The notes beneath the pieces are model-generated. The model was given only the letters and a program-made list of their open reading frames with translations. It did no database searches and had not been told where the DNA came from. Both the position numbers and the translations under genes were made by a program. Of a stretch of 64,000 nt of DNA, positions 23,828-36,453 are shown piece after piece; the first letter of the stretch is position 1, and each line of letters begins with the position of its first letter. The stretch is from Coprinus comatus (taxonomy: Eukaryota > Basidiomycota > Agaricomycetes > Agaricales > Agaricaceae), in contig JAWPGT010000005.1 in assembly GCA_034638255.1 (NCBI GenBank), positions 806,001 to 870,000 of the forward strand, given 5' to 3'.

Positions 23828-23925
23828 ATTGATATATCTTGCGCAATTTTCCTCTGAACATAGAACTTGCACCCTGTTACGATTTACTTTTGTTCTCATG
23901 GGATTTTGGGGATTTTGTAGTTCTG

Positions 23926-26900
23926 TTATTCGAAAACTGTATCACATATTGTACATGCCAGAGTATCATACGGGTTTACCAATGTACAGGCGGTGCAGAT
24001 CTTCTCTGTCAGTGGCTGTGAAATTCCATACGGCGAATCTTCGTGTGAACGAGAGAAATGGCGGGGTTCGTGTTCGGTTGACAGTAAAGTTCCTCCGAAG
24101 CCTCTCTCCATTTTCCTTTGCTTTTTTACTTGGTAACCTTCATCGCTATCTGAGTCAAGTTCATGCACTTCGTCTTGCTCCCTCATTTCTAAAACTTCGT
24201 TTGGAACCATCTTCAACATAGCCATTGTGACCTCATTGTCATCAAGTTCCTGTCCTCTAAAGAAGAGTCTCTGGCAGATGGTGGGTATATTGAAGTTTTC
24301 GTTTATCTATAAAACTGTGTATCAGCAATTCGCGAACTACTTAGTAATCAAACGCGAGCAAACCTTTACTTTTATATTCTTCACTGTCGTCATCCTTGTA
24401 ACCGTGAACTTCTGCTTCTTCTCATCACGCGTTTGACGAAGTCTCTTCGATTGACGTGTGTTATTTTTATTTGAATATGTTGGAATGGACCGATGTCTTG
24501 GGTCCGATTGTTTGCCATGAAGCAGGATAAAAACATCCGCAACATCCCATTCTGTCTTCCTAAAAAACAATATTAATATAGGGAAAATTCATCAAGCGGG
24601 TACAATCAGAAGGGAAATTCCAGGCACCTTCTTAACATACAACATTCACAAATAGGAATGTGAGGCTGCAACAAATCACTTTGGGGGACCTTCTCCAGAG
24701 TGATTAGCGGTCCACTGTTCACATACCTAACGGAGCGATGAGTTCCTTGAGAACATGGAGAAGAAAAAAGAATTGGAGTGAGAACTTACAAAGTTTTCAA
24801 GGTGTCCCAGTCACTTCTACGAATAATGGTCATCAATTCCCTGTCCAAGGGGCAATTGGGATCGTAGGCAAACAGACCATGTTCGCACAAGAATGGTGAA
24901 TTATCTATTCTATCCAAAGGTGCATGTGCTGTAGGGTTGGTGATCCAAGCAAGCCACTCTCTGTAGAAGTTTGAAGAAATAAGCGCGAATGAGTCCCCCG
25001 TTTCGCTAAAAGGTACTTCATTTAGAAGCGTCGCAAGTGACATCTGATATCACTGATATTGAGAATCGCTGATACGGAAGAGAAATTATTATGTACCTTT
25101 TCTTGCTCTGCTCGTTTCTTCAATTCTCGTTTATCTTCCTTTGTCACATGAACCATAGCATCACAGACAGCACAGGGTTCGATGTCATCAATTGCAGGAT
25201 TCCATGAAGGGTATATGTGTTGAAGAAGTTGAGCTGCCTGTGGTGGTTTAGCCTGGTAGAAATATTTTGCGTTAATTTGACCTCATACCTCCTCGGAGAT
25301 CCTCACTCGATTGACGGTGTTGAGCGAAAGCCCACCATGCCCACAATATACATCTTCTCCATAACCATCCGAATCTGGGCTCGGGTCTTCTTCAGCAGCC
25401 CTGTGCATTTTTGGTTTTGAAAGCCTCCAATCTGTAGAGTGGCAAATTGTGGTTAGGATGATGATGTGGAATAAAATATTCGTAGTTGACCTTTGAGCCA
25501 CTTTTTGGAAATCCAATACCTCTGGGAATCTGTTTCCGCTGCAGATATCTCGTCAAATTCCTTAACTGATCTCTGATGCTCAGTATCGTATAGGTGCTCT
25601 AACAATTATGATTATTAATACGTTACTTCTTTTTGTCGGGTGGTGGAATATACCTTTGAATTCTCTGGTAATGCATTCTTCGCATATATCTGAAGGAGAA
25701 AGGAGAGGTTCATATTTGCAGCCCGTCAACTTGAGCATATTATAGTAGGCATCCTAAGTAGTCCCATGAGGCAGTTTCGTTTGTTTGGAACAAAATAACG
25801 ACTCACCTGTTTGATACGTTTCATATTCTTGGCCTTGGTTGGGTCTAACTTGTGATGCATACATAACACATCATTATCAGGCTTGATCACTTCCTTGATG
25901 AATATTTCTGAATGTGTCGTCTTATTGTCCTCGTTGCTGACGGATGAAGGCTTAGCTAAATCAATACAGCCTTTTGTTAACCAATTATTTAACCATTGTT
26001 GGCTAATAATTAGACAGTCCTAGCCGTTGAAAAGTTAAACACATGAGCTGCGCTTCGTATATTTATTCATACCTCGTCAGGTGAACTAGTATTCCATCTC
26101 TGATAGATCGACATGACATGCCTACGAAGAGAATGGAATTGCTCTTCTACTTCTTGTTTTCTGAAGGATATAGATATGTAACTTTTAGAAGAACCTCTGT
26201 GAGCAGTTCATACCTTCGTCCAAATGTTTGGCATTCAGTTTTATAGGAATCATTGAGTTCTTTCACGACGTAGAGGGCTTCTTGAGGAACTCGAGGCGCT
26301 TGTCGTTGGTGAACCCACTGTTCGCTTTTGCGCACATAAACCAACATATATGCGTCTCTTGAAGAAATCACTCTGATATATGCGTTCGTCAGACATGAAA
26401 AGGTTCGACTAGAGAGCTTAGTGCATACGTGGCCGACTTTGACGGTCTGAGATATGATGCATTAGTTCTATTACATATTTCGATTGGCTTAGACACACGT
26501 AGGTTCAATTTCATCATCACTGATAACCCTCCGTTTTTTTCTTGGTGGTCTCTTAGCTTTCTTCGTTCTGGAAGGATTAATAAAATCAATGACTAAACCC
26601 TTCCAATGTTTGAAGTAGCATCACCCTGAGATTGCGTTGCCTTCCTTTGCTTCCCCATTCGAAGGTTTCTTATCCCCCAGGGTCTTGATTCTGGTCACAG
26701 CTTCATCGTTAAATTGGAACCAGGACTGCTTCCTGTACAACATAACCAACATTAGTCTCCAACCGCTTCAAGACAGCATTATCCTTCAAGCTTACTCGAA
26801 ATCGTAAACTTGAGCCTCATAGTGACCATGGTAGGCACTTCCTCCTTTGTGTAATAAAACCCCCTGCAATTCGTAAAGATATTCTTCCCCTTGTACGTGC

Positions 26901-28522
26901 GTGCCATTAACCTTGAGATAAGGACTCATGTCGAGGGTCGTAGGAAAGGAAATGAGATTCTTCGATTTTTTTCTTTCCATGCTATCAAAGTCATAGACAA
27001 AGCGTAGTAAAGAAAAGTGAAGGACAGGAGGAAGCCGCCGTAGTTCGGTGTATCTCGTTGCGTCTTGTAAGCTATCGCATCGTGGACAATGATATCTGAG
27101 ATAAGGTGAGCATTACCACGCGAATCCATCACTCAAGGAATTATGTACTGATTGTCATTCGAAAGCCTTTCTTCTTGTAGTAGCTGCTGGATACAGTCTT
27201 GGAGGGTGGAATTGGCCTGAGAACCATCAGATAATTGTTTGGTGCTAATAATAAAGTTGAGCATACCTCAAATCTAATTTCAATTTCCAAGAAGTCTGTT
27301 GACCGCTCTGAACGATAACCACACTTGTGGCATATTGTACCATAGACTTGCGAGCCTTGAAACTTATTTATGATAGTCGTTAGAGGTGCGAATTGTCATC
27401 ATGACTTATGTCCAACCTGTTCCGTGACCAAGGTTTGGAGTTTATGGGATGGCTGTTTTCTAAATTCAGCGTCTAGATGCGAGATAAATAGCTTGGAAAA
27501 CCTATTCCAGGGAGGCATCAGAATAAGAACCTTCCTGGAAACATATTCACAAACTCTTGAGCGTCTTGCTGTTCAGATGCGCGCAGTTGCAAGCTTTCAA
27601 CAAGTGAAAATGGGTTAAATACGTTACGTGCACTATCCTGCAGTGCGGCAAATGTAGTTTGTAGGTGAAAAAGAGGAGAATCCTGAGCATATTGACAAAA
27701 AATGAGTCTGAGTGAGCGATTGGCAGAGAAGTATTGAACTACCTTGAAGTTTGCTCCTACTCCGTCTGTTGATCGGCATTGATAAACACCATCTCGAAAT
27801 CTTAGGTTTCTGAACCAAACCTAACAAGATGGTAAGATGTTCAAGAGTCAAGGCAACGGAAGAGCAAGCGATGTTTTACCTGTAGTGATGCGTTTGCATA
27901 GCATGTAGCTCCGAGATTCTGTTAAGTACTTACTTTAACCCTGAGGCAAGAAGATGATGACAGCAGGTGAATTACCTTTAAGCCAATGGGTATCTCTGGG
28001 TTGCGCCGCTCTTCTTCTGGATTGTGTCCGAACTCCGCAGCTTTCAAGAATTGGTTCATGATAAGTTCTGCCAGAAAGACGCTGGTTCATACGGAGTGAT
28101 GGGTCAATTACTGTAGCTAATCACGCACCACTCCGTTCCCACTTATCCTGACCTAGGTAGTTCAGACAATTTGGATTGTCCTTGCACGCTTTTTTATTGC
28201 AAACCTCGTGTTCGGTGTCGGATATTACAATTATATCGTCTGAACCACCAGCCGTTGAGCTCTGGTCTTGCTCGAGCGTATTTCGTGTAGAGTGTATTGC
28301 GTATTTATTTGAGCAAAAAGGTTTTTCGTTTCTCGGTGATAGTCCACAGGCCATTTGGCGATGTTCTGATGTGATATGTTGAGGATGAGAGACTTCAGAT
28401 CCAACCCAAGCCCATAGAGCAGATGTAGTGTTTTTATTCGGAATTAAGTAACGTGCAAGAGATTCTCCAGGAGCAAGGCCTTTGTCCGGGGCAGGGCTTC
28501 GTTTGCGACGCTTGGGTGGCAT
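23926..28522 (-). CDS. USP48-like ubiquitin C-terminal hydrolase
   Basis: Cysteine deubiquitinase. The ATG at 28522 gives MPPKRRKRSPAPDKGLAPGE, a basic, likely nuclear N-terminus. CKDNPNCLNYLGQDKWE precedes the catalytic Cys box NLGATCYANASLQVWF (about 27880-27920) as in USP48. The QDAQEF-type box and zinc ribbon CHKCGYRSERSTDFLEIEI follow, then the His box GGSAYHGHYEAQVYDFE at about 26820. Downstream are DUSP-like segments (DNDVLCMHHKLDPTKAKNMK; FLCEHGLFAYDPNCPLDREL), a ubiquitin-like fold (KFTVTRMTTVKNIKVK, then ICQRLFFRGQELDDNEVTMA) and a final RanBP2-type zinc finger (ICTACTLVNPYDTLACTICD). About 20 exons, all reading open. The domain order is that of USP48 plus an extra zinc finger. Confidence 0.88.
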
Positions 28523-28597
28523 TGTGATGAGGATGACGAGAAACGCGTGAACGCGTTTGATGGGATTTATTACATTGGTCTTGTCAACGTCACAACC

Positions 28598-30989
28598 ATG
28601 CTCAGTCTCAGACGGAGACTCAGCCCCTCTGGGAACTCGACTGCGAAGCGGCTACAACGACGTCGGTCATTGACCTCCTTCGTTAGCCGTCATGTCACTC
28701 AAATTATGTCAGTAGTCCTTCCCATCCATCACAACCCCCCGCTCATATTACCCCAGCATCATCCTTCTGTTGGTCGGATACTCCTGGCTACTGAGTCTGC
28801 CAACGCCACAATTAGGCCGTGGAACATATATCGACGAGAATGCATTGCAGCCCAATCAGGTATGTCCCATATAGTCTTATTAGCCCGTTCTGACAACCAG
28901 CATAGGTTAATACATACTGGGGCTGGGGAGATGTACACGCTGCAGACAGATATTTGCAACAACTAGAATACCTAAGGGACTCAAATGCTACCAGCTACCA
29001 GTGAGTATATCTCTCTTCATTCACTCTACGTTCTCAAATCGAATCAGACGGGCTCGATTCCTGGCGGACGAGTTCTCCAAAATAGGTTTATCAGCAGCCA
29101 CTCAAAAATATTCGTATACATCGGCATCTAACCCACTCGTATGTTACAGCCTATTTGGTGGCAGAGCCAGACTAAACCATATGTAGGGACTTCATGGCAC
29201 GAATGCATATGCTGTTCTTGCCTCACCTCGTAGTCCACGTAACGAAGCAATGGTTATAAGTGCTTCCTGGCTGAGTAGAACTGATGAAGGTGACGGTACC
29301 CTAAATCTCCGGGGCATATCCACGGTGCTTGCCCTGGCACGATTTCTCAAAAGTAGGCCTCGGAAATTCAGCTGTCGTTAAGGACTGATTAACCTTAATT
29401 TCACACCTAGAATATTCTCTTTGGGCCAAAGATATCGTTTTCATCGTTAGTGATGGGTATCTTGATGGAATGCATGCTTGGTTGAATACATATCACGATA
29501 ACCCACTGTCCAGTGCGTTGTTTGACCTACAAAAATTCTACATACTCACTACTTTTAGATCTCGAAGCCGAAACATTAGACTTAACCTCCGGAGTGATTT
29601 GGACAGCACTGAACATTGACTATCCCGGTCACTCTTTTTCTCACCTTGGTCTCTTTTTTGGTATGTTCTATAACTATCTGGTAGTGGGAATCAATTTACA
29701 GACAAACTAAACAGAGGGTTCGAACGGAAGGCTTCCAAACCAAGATCTACTCAATTCGGTACAACGCATTGCTCGCTACACTGGTCAAGTTCCTGTAGTT
29801 GTATATGATCATTTGGGTTGGCGCGAGAACCCAAGTGGCGAAGGCGCGCACACGTTCCTTCCCCTCATCCTGCAACAACATACTGGAGTCAGGGAATTCA
29901 TATACCGTGCTAAGAATATATTCCGACAATTGAGTTATCAAGCCCGAGGAAAGGCTAGCGGAGTTCATGGGCTCTATCATCAGTACGCCATATTCCTCTC
30001 ATATTCTTCGAACGACTCTTCTGAAAGGCTTCAGGTTCCGTATAGATGCAATCACTGTTTTTGCCGTGCCAGCCACCGGGCCTCATGGTTTCCATGCACT
30101 TGGACGGTAAGAATCACTCTTCTAATTCAATTCTTATATATATAATCTAAATCGAGAATTCCAGTATCTTGGAATCCAGTCTGCGCACGATGAATAATCT
30201 TTTAGAACGCCTTCATGCATCATTCTTTCTCTTCATCCTCACGGCACCCGATCAGTTTATGAAAATCGGGAGCTACCTACCTAGCGTTATTTTCATCAGC
30301 GTCGCACTAATGTTTCAAGGATTGAAATGCTGGGTGGATGCTGGGTGGAAACGCAACGCAGATAATAAAAATACAGATTCGAACTTCGAGTATTCCATTG
30401 TGTGGTCTCGGCGTAGTCGTCCTGTTCTACGTGCCCTCGGTATCATAACAAGTAGTCATTTAATTGGTGTCGCCATGTTCCTAACAACAACAAGCTCCTG
30501 GTATTTGAGTAATCAAAAGGTTAGCATAAGACACTTGCTTCACCACACCTCACTCAACCTTCTCAGATCAAGGCACCCCTTGTTGCAATGGCAATTCCCG
30601 TATTATCTTTACTAGCACCGATTCTTTCAAAACACCGTAACCAACAGCATGCCCCCATATGGCAAGTTCTCAAGGCCATGAATCTGTGTTGGGCGTCCAC
30701 TGTAATATCTGCCATCACTGTGCTTAACTTTGCTTTAGCAGCATTGCTTGCAATTAGTCTTGGGGTTCCCTTATTATTTTCATCTCCATCTTCCTCCAAA
30801 TCAGCAACATGTTTAAAATACCTGTTGTATTCATTCCTTGCTTTGGGTTGGCTTTTCCTGTACGAGGAAACCCGAGACGCAATATGGCAATGGGAGATTC
30901 TCTCAGTCTGGTTTAACCCCTTTATTTGCCTCATATATACCCCTATAGTTCTACAAGCCGGCATTGTGTGTGCATTACCTCTATCATGA
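28598..30989 (+). CDS. GAA1: GPI transamidase component GAA1
   Basis: ER membrane subunit of GPI transamidase, which attaches GPI anchors to proteins. The ATG at 28598 gives MLSLRRRLSPSGNSTAKRLQ, a basic start. A small intron leads to the first TM helix (IIIILLLVGYSWLLSLPTP), then GRGTYIDENALQPNQV. Luminal peptidase-M28-like domain segments include FLADEFSKIGLSAATQKY, VISASWLSRTDEGDGTLNLR, WAKDIVFIVSDGYLDGMHAW and AALNIDYPG-type (here TALNIDYPGHSF). DAITVFAVPATGPHGFHALG precedes ESSLRTMNNLLERLHASFFL, a GAA1 hallmark. The C-terminal third has about six hydrophobic helices. Divergent from the USP48-like gene, with only 75 bp between start codons. Confidence 0.93.
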
Positions 30990-31024
30990 ATTATTGTACA
31001 ACATAATATCACTTTACTGTTTCA

Positions 31025-32700
31025 TCATGTCATATCCATTGCAGGATTGTCTGAACCGAAAAGATCATCCCCTTCCCTGCCATTCTCATCATCATGATCA
31101 CCAGCCATTTCTGGGTCAGTGTCATCTGCCGCATTCATGTTGATACCTTCCTTCTTCATCCGCTGTTTCTCTTTCAGCTCGTCTCGTTGAGCGAGCTTCA
31201 TTTCCAGGTCAGCAGTCAACTTGTTCAATGCGTCGACAAAGCGTTTCTGTAAAAGGACAATCATTTGAGAAAGGTTGAAAATTAGGAACCTGGAGCTACT
31301 TACTCTGATAAGTGGGTTTGATGAGCTACCGATCTCGTTGTTCTTCTTCGCTACTGCTGCTTCGAGATCGCGTATTTCCTCATTTAATAATTTTATAGCT
31401 TGAACATCCTCGTCGTCTTCGTCGTCTGTGTCCTCTTCTTCACTCTCCTCATCGTCCTCATCATCGTCCTCATTACCTTCTTCATCTCCCAGAGCAAGAT
31501 CGAGTTCTGCGGCTAGCTCTTCATCTATATCCCCTTCCACATCCTCATCATTATCTTCATCTTCATCTTCATTATCTCCCATGTCCTCTCTCGGAGTTGC
31601 TGCATCACCCAAATCAGACACAGCTGGTGTTGGTGCATCAAGTGGCTCGTCCCGCTCAGCAAACTCTGAGTCAGATAGGTCGGGATTAACGTTTTCCAAT
31701 ACATCTAGGAGTAATAGGTGAGGAAGACTGGTGATATAGTACCAAGAGAGACCAACCATATTTGACTTCAGCCGCAAGAGCATCTTCATCGAGTAGCCGT
31801 TCGACTTGTTCCTCAACACTTTCAATTGTCTGACAAGATGTTCAATGACGCTCAGAAAAACCAGAATAATAATAATACTCTACTAACCCGTCTGTTTACT
31901 CTTTTCCTGAACCTGCGCTTGCGGACATGATGTAGAGGTGGTGTTAATCCATGCGGCCAGATGAACTCGTCAATATTGAAATTCTTTTGGTTTCCAACTT
32001 GCTCGTCACTATCAATTTTATTCTCAACCACAAGCATCTAGGAAAAATAAATTAGACAGCATCTCATATAATGAACAATAAACGCAACCTGGCAAATGTC
32101 GGCGACCTTGAACATCTGCTTGTTGTCTAATGTCTTTTGTGACTCGATGATACACGGAAGATCGACTAGTTTCGCAGAATATGTACTGTTTCCTATATGA
32201 AACGCGGCTCTACGAGAGTCTTATACCTTCAGTCAATGATGTGTATAAAAGAGCCGATTGCTCATGACTTTACCTTTGAACTTGAACCATACATCATTTG
32301 TCAACTCTCTTAACTGTACCATCTTGCGTAACTTTTCGAGATCTTCACCTGGAGGCATCCTTAGAACAAATTGCTCTTCAAAGGCCAGTTCTTCTTCGTC
32401 CGAGTCAAGTTCCCTATCATAAGGTCCCAAGAACGACATTCCTGGTGCCTGTGCAGCCGCCTTTTCACTCAATTTCAACTTGAGCTTCGGTTGTACCTTG
32501 GGTCTCATTGCTGAAGACCGCGTTGTGCGTTCTGTGTTTTCTGGAGGTGGAACATACATGCTACCACCGCTACGAAGTCGAGATGAAGATGCTCTTTCAG
32601 GGAGAGTACGGGGGGCGGATTTAGTCCCGTTCAGGCGTGCAGGAGGTACTGGCTGGGCTTCAACATCGATATCGTCAATGACAATGAGGTCGTCTTCCAT
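31025..32700 (-). CDS. TAF7: Transcription initiation factor TFIID subunit 7 (TAF7)
   Basis: TFIID subunit that binds TAF1 and controls preinitiation complex activity. Starts MEDDLIVIDDIDVEAQPVPP. The TAFII55 domain begins EEQFVLRMPPGEDLEKLRKM and continues KDSRRAAFHIGNSTYSAKLV, DLPCIIESQKTLDNKQMFKV and ADICQMLVVE. Then FIWPHGLTPPLHHVRKRRFR, another TAF7 signature. A very acidic Asp/Glu run (about 31380-31580) and a coiled coil (IKLLNEEIRDLEAAVAKKNN, RDELKEKQRMKKEG) follow. The gene is head to tail with the metaxin gene, 71 bp apart. Confidence 0.93.
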
Positions 32701-32770
32701 TGCGCATGTGTGTGATGTAATCAGGATGTAATGAGACGCATTCAACCGTATTTACAGTCACGTGACATGG

Positions 32771-34107
32771 CTATTCTATTAATACATTGCCTTCCTCATC
32801 TTGCATGTCTTCCAACAACAACCCGTTTTCTTCTTCTTCTTGCTCCTCTTCATCATCGACGGTTATACGCACGATTCTAATAGGACTTCCCATTATTGTG
32901 ATATACGCGGCCACGCTACCCACTACCAACCCAAAGAACCCCCAAGTTAATTTAGCATATTCTTTGTCCTCTTGCGTCTGGTCTGTACGAGTTGAATTAG
33001 GTTTGATTTTGGGTCGAGAAGGTATTAAGCTCCAAAGGGAGTTTTGTGATGAAGAGATAGGAGTTTCAGGTTGATTGTCCCCGAAAGCTATGTTCTGAAC
33101 CCGTTTTGCGTGATCAACAAGTATCGTATACCATTCTTCGGCCAATCCCTTTACAAGGGTATCTGGGAATTGGGGGATGATCAAAAGAAGTGTATGTGCT
33201 GCAAGAATTAGGTCCAAAGATGTTACACTGTAATGAAAGAAGGTTTGCTCCGGAGACGATGTTTATACTCGCGATACACTTACCGTCCTTGATAGATGAA
33301 CTCCTTGCCTTCAAGCAAACGGGCATAAGTACCAAGAATATCTTTGGCTTTCTCCTGGATCTATATGAGTATGTCAGATTGGAAGGGGATACGGTTGGGA
33401 TTCGTATTCGTGCCTTTTCTCTTTCGAATGCATTAGCGAACGTTTTCTTCTTCTCTTCTTCATTAAGTTTTTTGTCACCCTTCAACCCCTTGGTTGGAAT
33501 TTCTTCTTCAGGTAGATTCCAGAGTCCTGCATGGTCTAGCCGAGGTTTATAGGAAGAGCGGATACGCTCAGGTACATAGTAACGCTGAGGCAAAGCATAC
33601 ATGCTTGCTAGTGCCGGGTGTATTACCTTTTGCCAATTTGGTTGGCTGGAGTAGAAGGTGTGATACTTGAGATTTACGTTAGTAGCAAATATGCAAGTAT
33701 GCTTCCGACTTACAATGAGATTGCCAAAGTTTGATTCCACATGGGAAGTCCATGCCACCTTCTGGGACCACTCCGAATGTGTTAAGGAGCTATCTAGTAG
33801 GTCAACGTTTCCGGGCTTTTCCAAACTTGCGATGTACTTGACAATTGAAGGGAATGATGTGAGTGTAGATTGGTTATGGGTGAGGAAGGGCAGTTGTCCT
33901 GGTATAAATAAATGAATATTAAGTTGGAAGTATAGACACTACTACCCACCTACCCGATGGCGACATGTCGGGATTGTTACATTCTATTATTTGAAACTTT
34001 CCCGGAATGGACAACTGTAGATAGAGAACTGTTGCCAGACAGACTGGGTCGAAAGACGGGAGACCCCATTGGCCGGGCCACACATAGAGTGTAATAGGTT
34101 CATACAT
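32771..34107 (-). CDS. Metaxin / SAM complex subunit (Sam37-like)
   Basis: Mitochondrial outer-membrane sorting and assembly machinery subunit with a GST-like fold. Starts MYEPITLYVWPGQWGLPSFD, like metaxin (LFSWSGGWGLPSVD), then KFQIIECNNPDMSPSGQLPF. The GST C-terminal half includes SFPSIVKYIASLEKPGNVDL and VAWTSHVESNFGNLI. A cluster of charged residues (KLNEEEKKKTFANAFEREKA) precedes EFIYQGR. One TM helix near the C-terminus (WGFFGLVVGSVAAYITIMG) and an acidic tail (DDEEEQEEEENGLLLEDMQD) suit a tail-anchored outer-membrane protein. Whether it is closer to Sam35 or Sam37 I cannot settle; the C-terminal TM favours Sam37/metaxin-1. Confidence 0.8.
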
Positions 34108-34640
34108 GTCAGTCTTGCACCTCAGCGTCGCTCGCGACGACCTTACAGAGTCAACCTCTGTTTGGCCAACACGCGACTACCAAACATTATGACACCCTTA
34201 TTGTCCGATAAAAACAGAAATGTGATCTCAGTACAAAAATAGGTCCATGATCCATGATGCCTCCCTCTGTAAACACCCATTTTCCCAGACCCCAGAGCCC
34301 GAAGAATAGGCGTATCTCAAGTCACTCGATCCCATGCCCGTACAAACGGGCCGCTCAACCACACGTATCTTGCTCCAATGTGTCACGGGTTGCCGACCTT
34401 AATCAAGTTTATTCCTGATGAACGTGCTACTCCTGGGTATCATATGTCTCTGGCAATAACTTGGTCGATGTATACTTGATATCAACCGGTCCTGCCATCG
34501 GTCCGCGGACTCATACAAAGTAGGAGAATAGTAACTGGAAGAAACTCGGACTTGACCCCTCGATACAAATCTCACACAGGTCGGCTACTTGATACATATA
34601 AAACGCAAACCAAAACTATTCTTTCTCCTCGACCACTGAA
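34108..34640. promoter_or_regulatory. Divergent intergenic region, metaxin / pectate lyase
   Basis: About 530 bases without coding signal. A TATA-like tacatataaaacg lies at about 34593-34606, roughly 40 bp before the pectate lyase ATG, and pyrimidine-rich tttctcctcgacc precedes the start. Binding sites for carbon or pH regulators could not be called with confidence. Confidence 0.35.
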
Positions 34641-36310
34641 ATGAGATTGTCTGTATCTTCGTTATCCTTGCTATATCTTGTAAACTCTGCCTTTGCCCTC
34701 TTCGCATTTCCAGGGGCCGAGGGTGAGGACCATAATGCTTGTAGTAACTACATTTTCAAACTCAGACCCTTGTAGGCTTTGGTGCTCAAGCTAAAGGAGG
34801 ACGAGGAGGATCTGTCTATGTAGTGACCAATCTGAATGACTCTGGTGCGGGTAGTTTCCGCGACGCTGTCTCAACATCTGGCCGAGTGAGTAAGAGCTGC
34901 AGGCTGCCCATATCCACATACTCACCCTGGCGAGTCTAGATCGTTGTTTTTGCTGTCGGTGGAGTTATCAAGATTACGAGCCGTATTGTCGTCAGCAAAG
35001 ATATCACCATTGCCGGCCAAACTGCACCTGGGCAAGGAATAACTATCTATGGAAATGGCGTCTCTTACTCTAATGCTGACAATACCATTACTCGTTATAT
35101 CCGGTATAGGATGGGTAAAATAGGTTCGTTTACACTGTTCCTGAAAACATGACTATCAAAAGGTTATATACAGGAGAAGCTGGAAAGGATTCCCTTACTA
35201 TTGCAGACGGCAAGAATATGATTTTCGATCATGTTAGCGTTTCCTGGGGTCGCGACGAATCGTTTTCTATCAATGGGGATGTAACAAACATCACGATTTC
35301 GGACTCCATAATTTCTCAAGGACTCGAAACCCACTCTTGCGGAGGGCTCATCCAAACTGATGGAGGAGTGAGTATCATTCGGACACTCTACATTGACAAC
35401 CAGACGCGCAACCCCAAGGTCAAGGGAGTAAACGAGTTTGTTAACAACGTTGTATGTAACGCCCGCTGAATGCTTGGAATTAAACCGAATCTAGTGTTGA
35501 CAGGTATATAACTGGGGTGGGGGTGGTGGATATATTGCAGGAGATTCTGATGGTCCTTCCTATGCCAACATCATGAACAATGTATTCATCAGTGGTCCCT
35601 CAACATCTGTGACTGCATGTAAGCACGTTTCTTCTTATCCTCTTTCCCAGAAACTTGATACGTATTTAGTCACACGCGGTAATGCAAACTTCCATGCCTA
35701 TGTTTCCAATAACTACTACGATCCTGACAAGGTGATAGATGATTTTGTCCAACGAAAATAACATTAAATAATAGATACTAGGATGGTACCTTAAACGGCT
35801 GGATTCTCTCTGCTACTTCTGCTAATTATTCCCCAATCGACTTCCAAGCCAATAGATACTCGTACCCGACTGTCAATACCCTACTTGCTCCTTTGGACGC
35901 TTTCGCCAAAGTAAAAGCTTCGGCCGGCGCAAGCAAGTCCAGGGATAGTGTCGACAACTACTTGATCAATACGGAACTCGCATCCTTGGGTAAAGTCGGT
36001 GCTCTCATTTCTGACCCTACAGTGGCGCCCATTAACGGACCGGGCACAGTTGTCGGTGGAACAGTATATAACCCTATTTTTCCTGCCAAGCCGATATTGA
36101 TTTTCCTCTCTAGCCTCCTCAAGATACCGATGGTGATGGTATTCCGGATGCATATGAAACTGCTCATGGTACAAACCCAAATGTACATGATTCCACTAAT
36201 ATATCATCTAATGGCTACGCAAGTAAGTGGTATATGTTTATTATCAGTGTATGGGTACTGATGGACAAGCAATTACAGACATCGAAAACTATATCAACTC
36301 TCTGGTATAA
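34641..36310 (+). CDS. Secreted pectate lyase, PL1-like
   Basis: Extracellular lyase cleaving polygalacturonate by beta-elimination. The ATG at 34641 opens a signal peptide ([20 protein letters not shown]). Then [20 protein letters not shown] and [18 protein letters not shown], the standard start of the right-handed beta-helix in this group, followed by [37 protein letters not shown] and [16 protein letters not shown]. The C-terminus reads [19 protein letters not shown], a thrombospondin type 3-like calcium-binding motif seen at the end of many bacterial lyases of this type. About 430 residues from eight exons. No other plant-wall enzyme is next to it. Substrate range is inferred. Confidence 0.88.
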
Positions 36311-36453
36311 AGACTACGACTACATCTAGTAGTAGAAATGAAAAGGTAGCAATTTGACAACAAGATAAACATGCGAAAACGAGAAAACAAATATTGCAAG
36401 AAATTAACACTAAACCCAGTTGGGTGGGTAGAAAAAGCAAGCTAATAACATGA

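Noticed and set aside
24337..24436. Low-complexity Phe/Val plus-strand frame
   Set aside because: Antisense of the ubiquitin-like region of the USP48-like gene.
31428..31721. Poly-serine plus-strand frame
   Set aside because: Antisense shadow of the Asp/Glu-rich stretch of TAF7.
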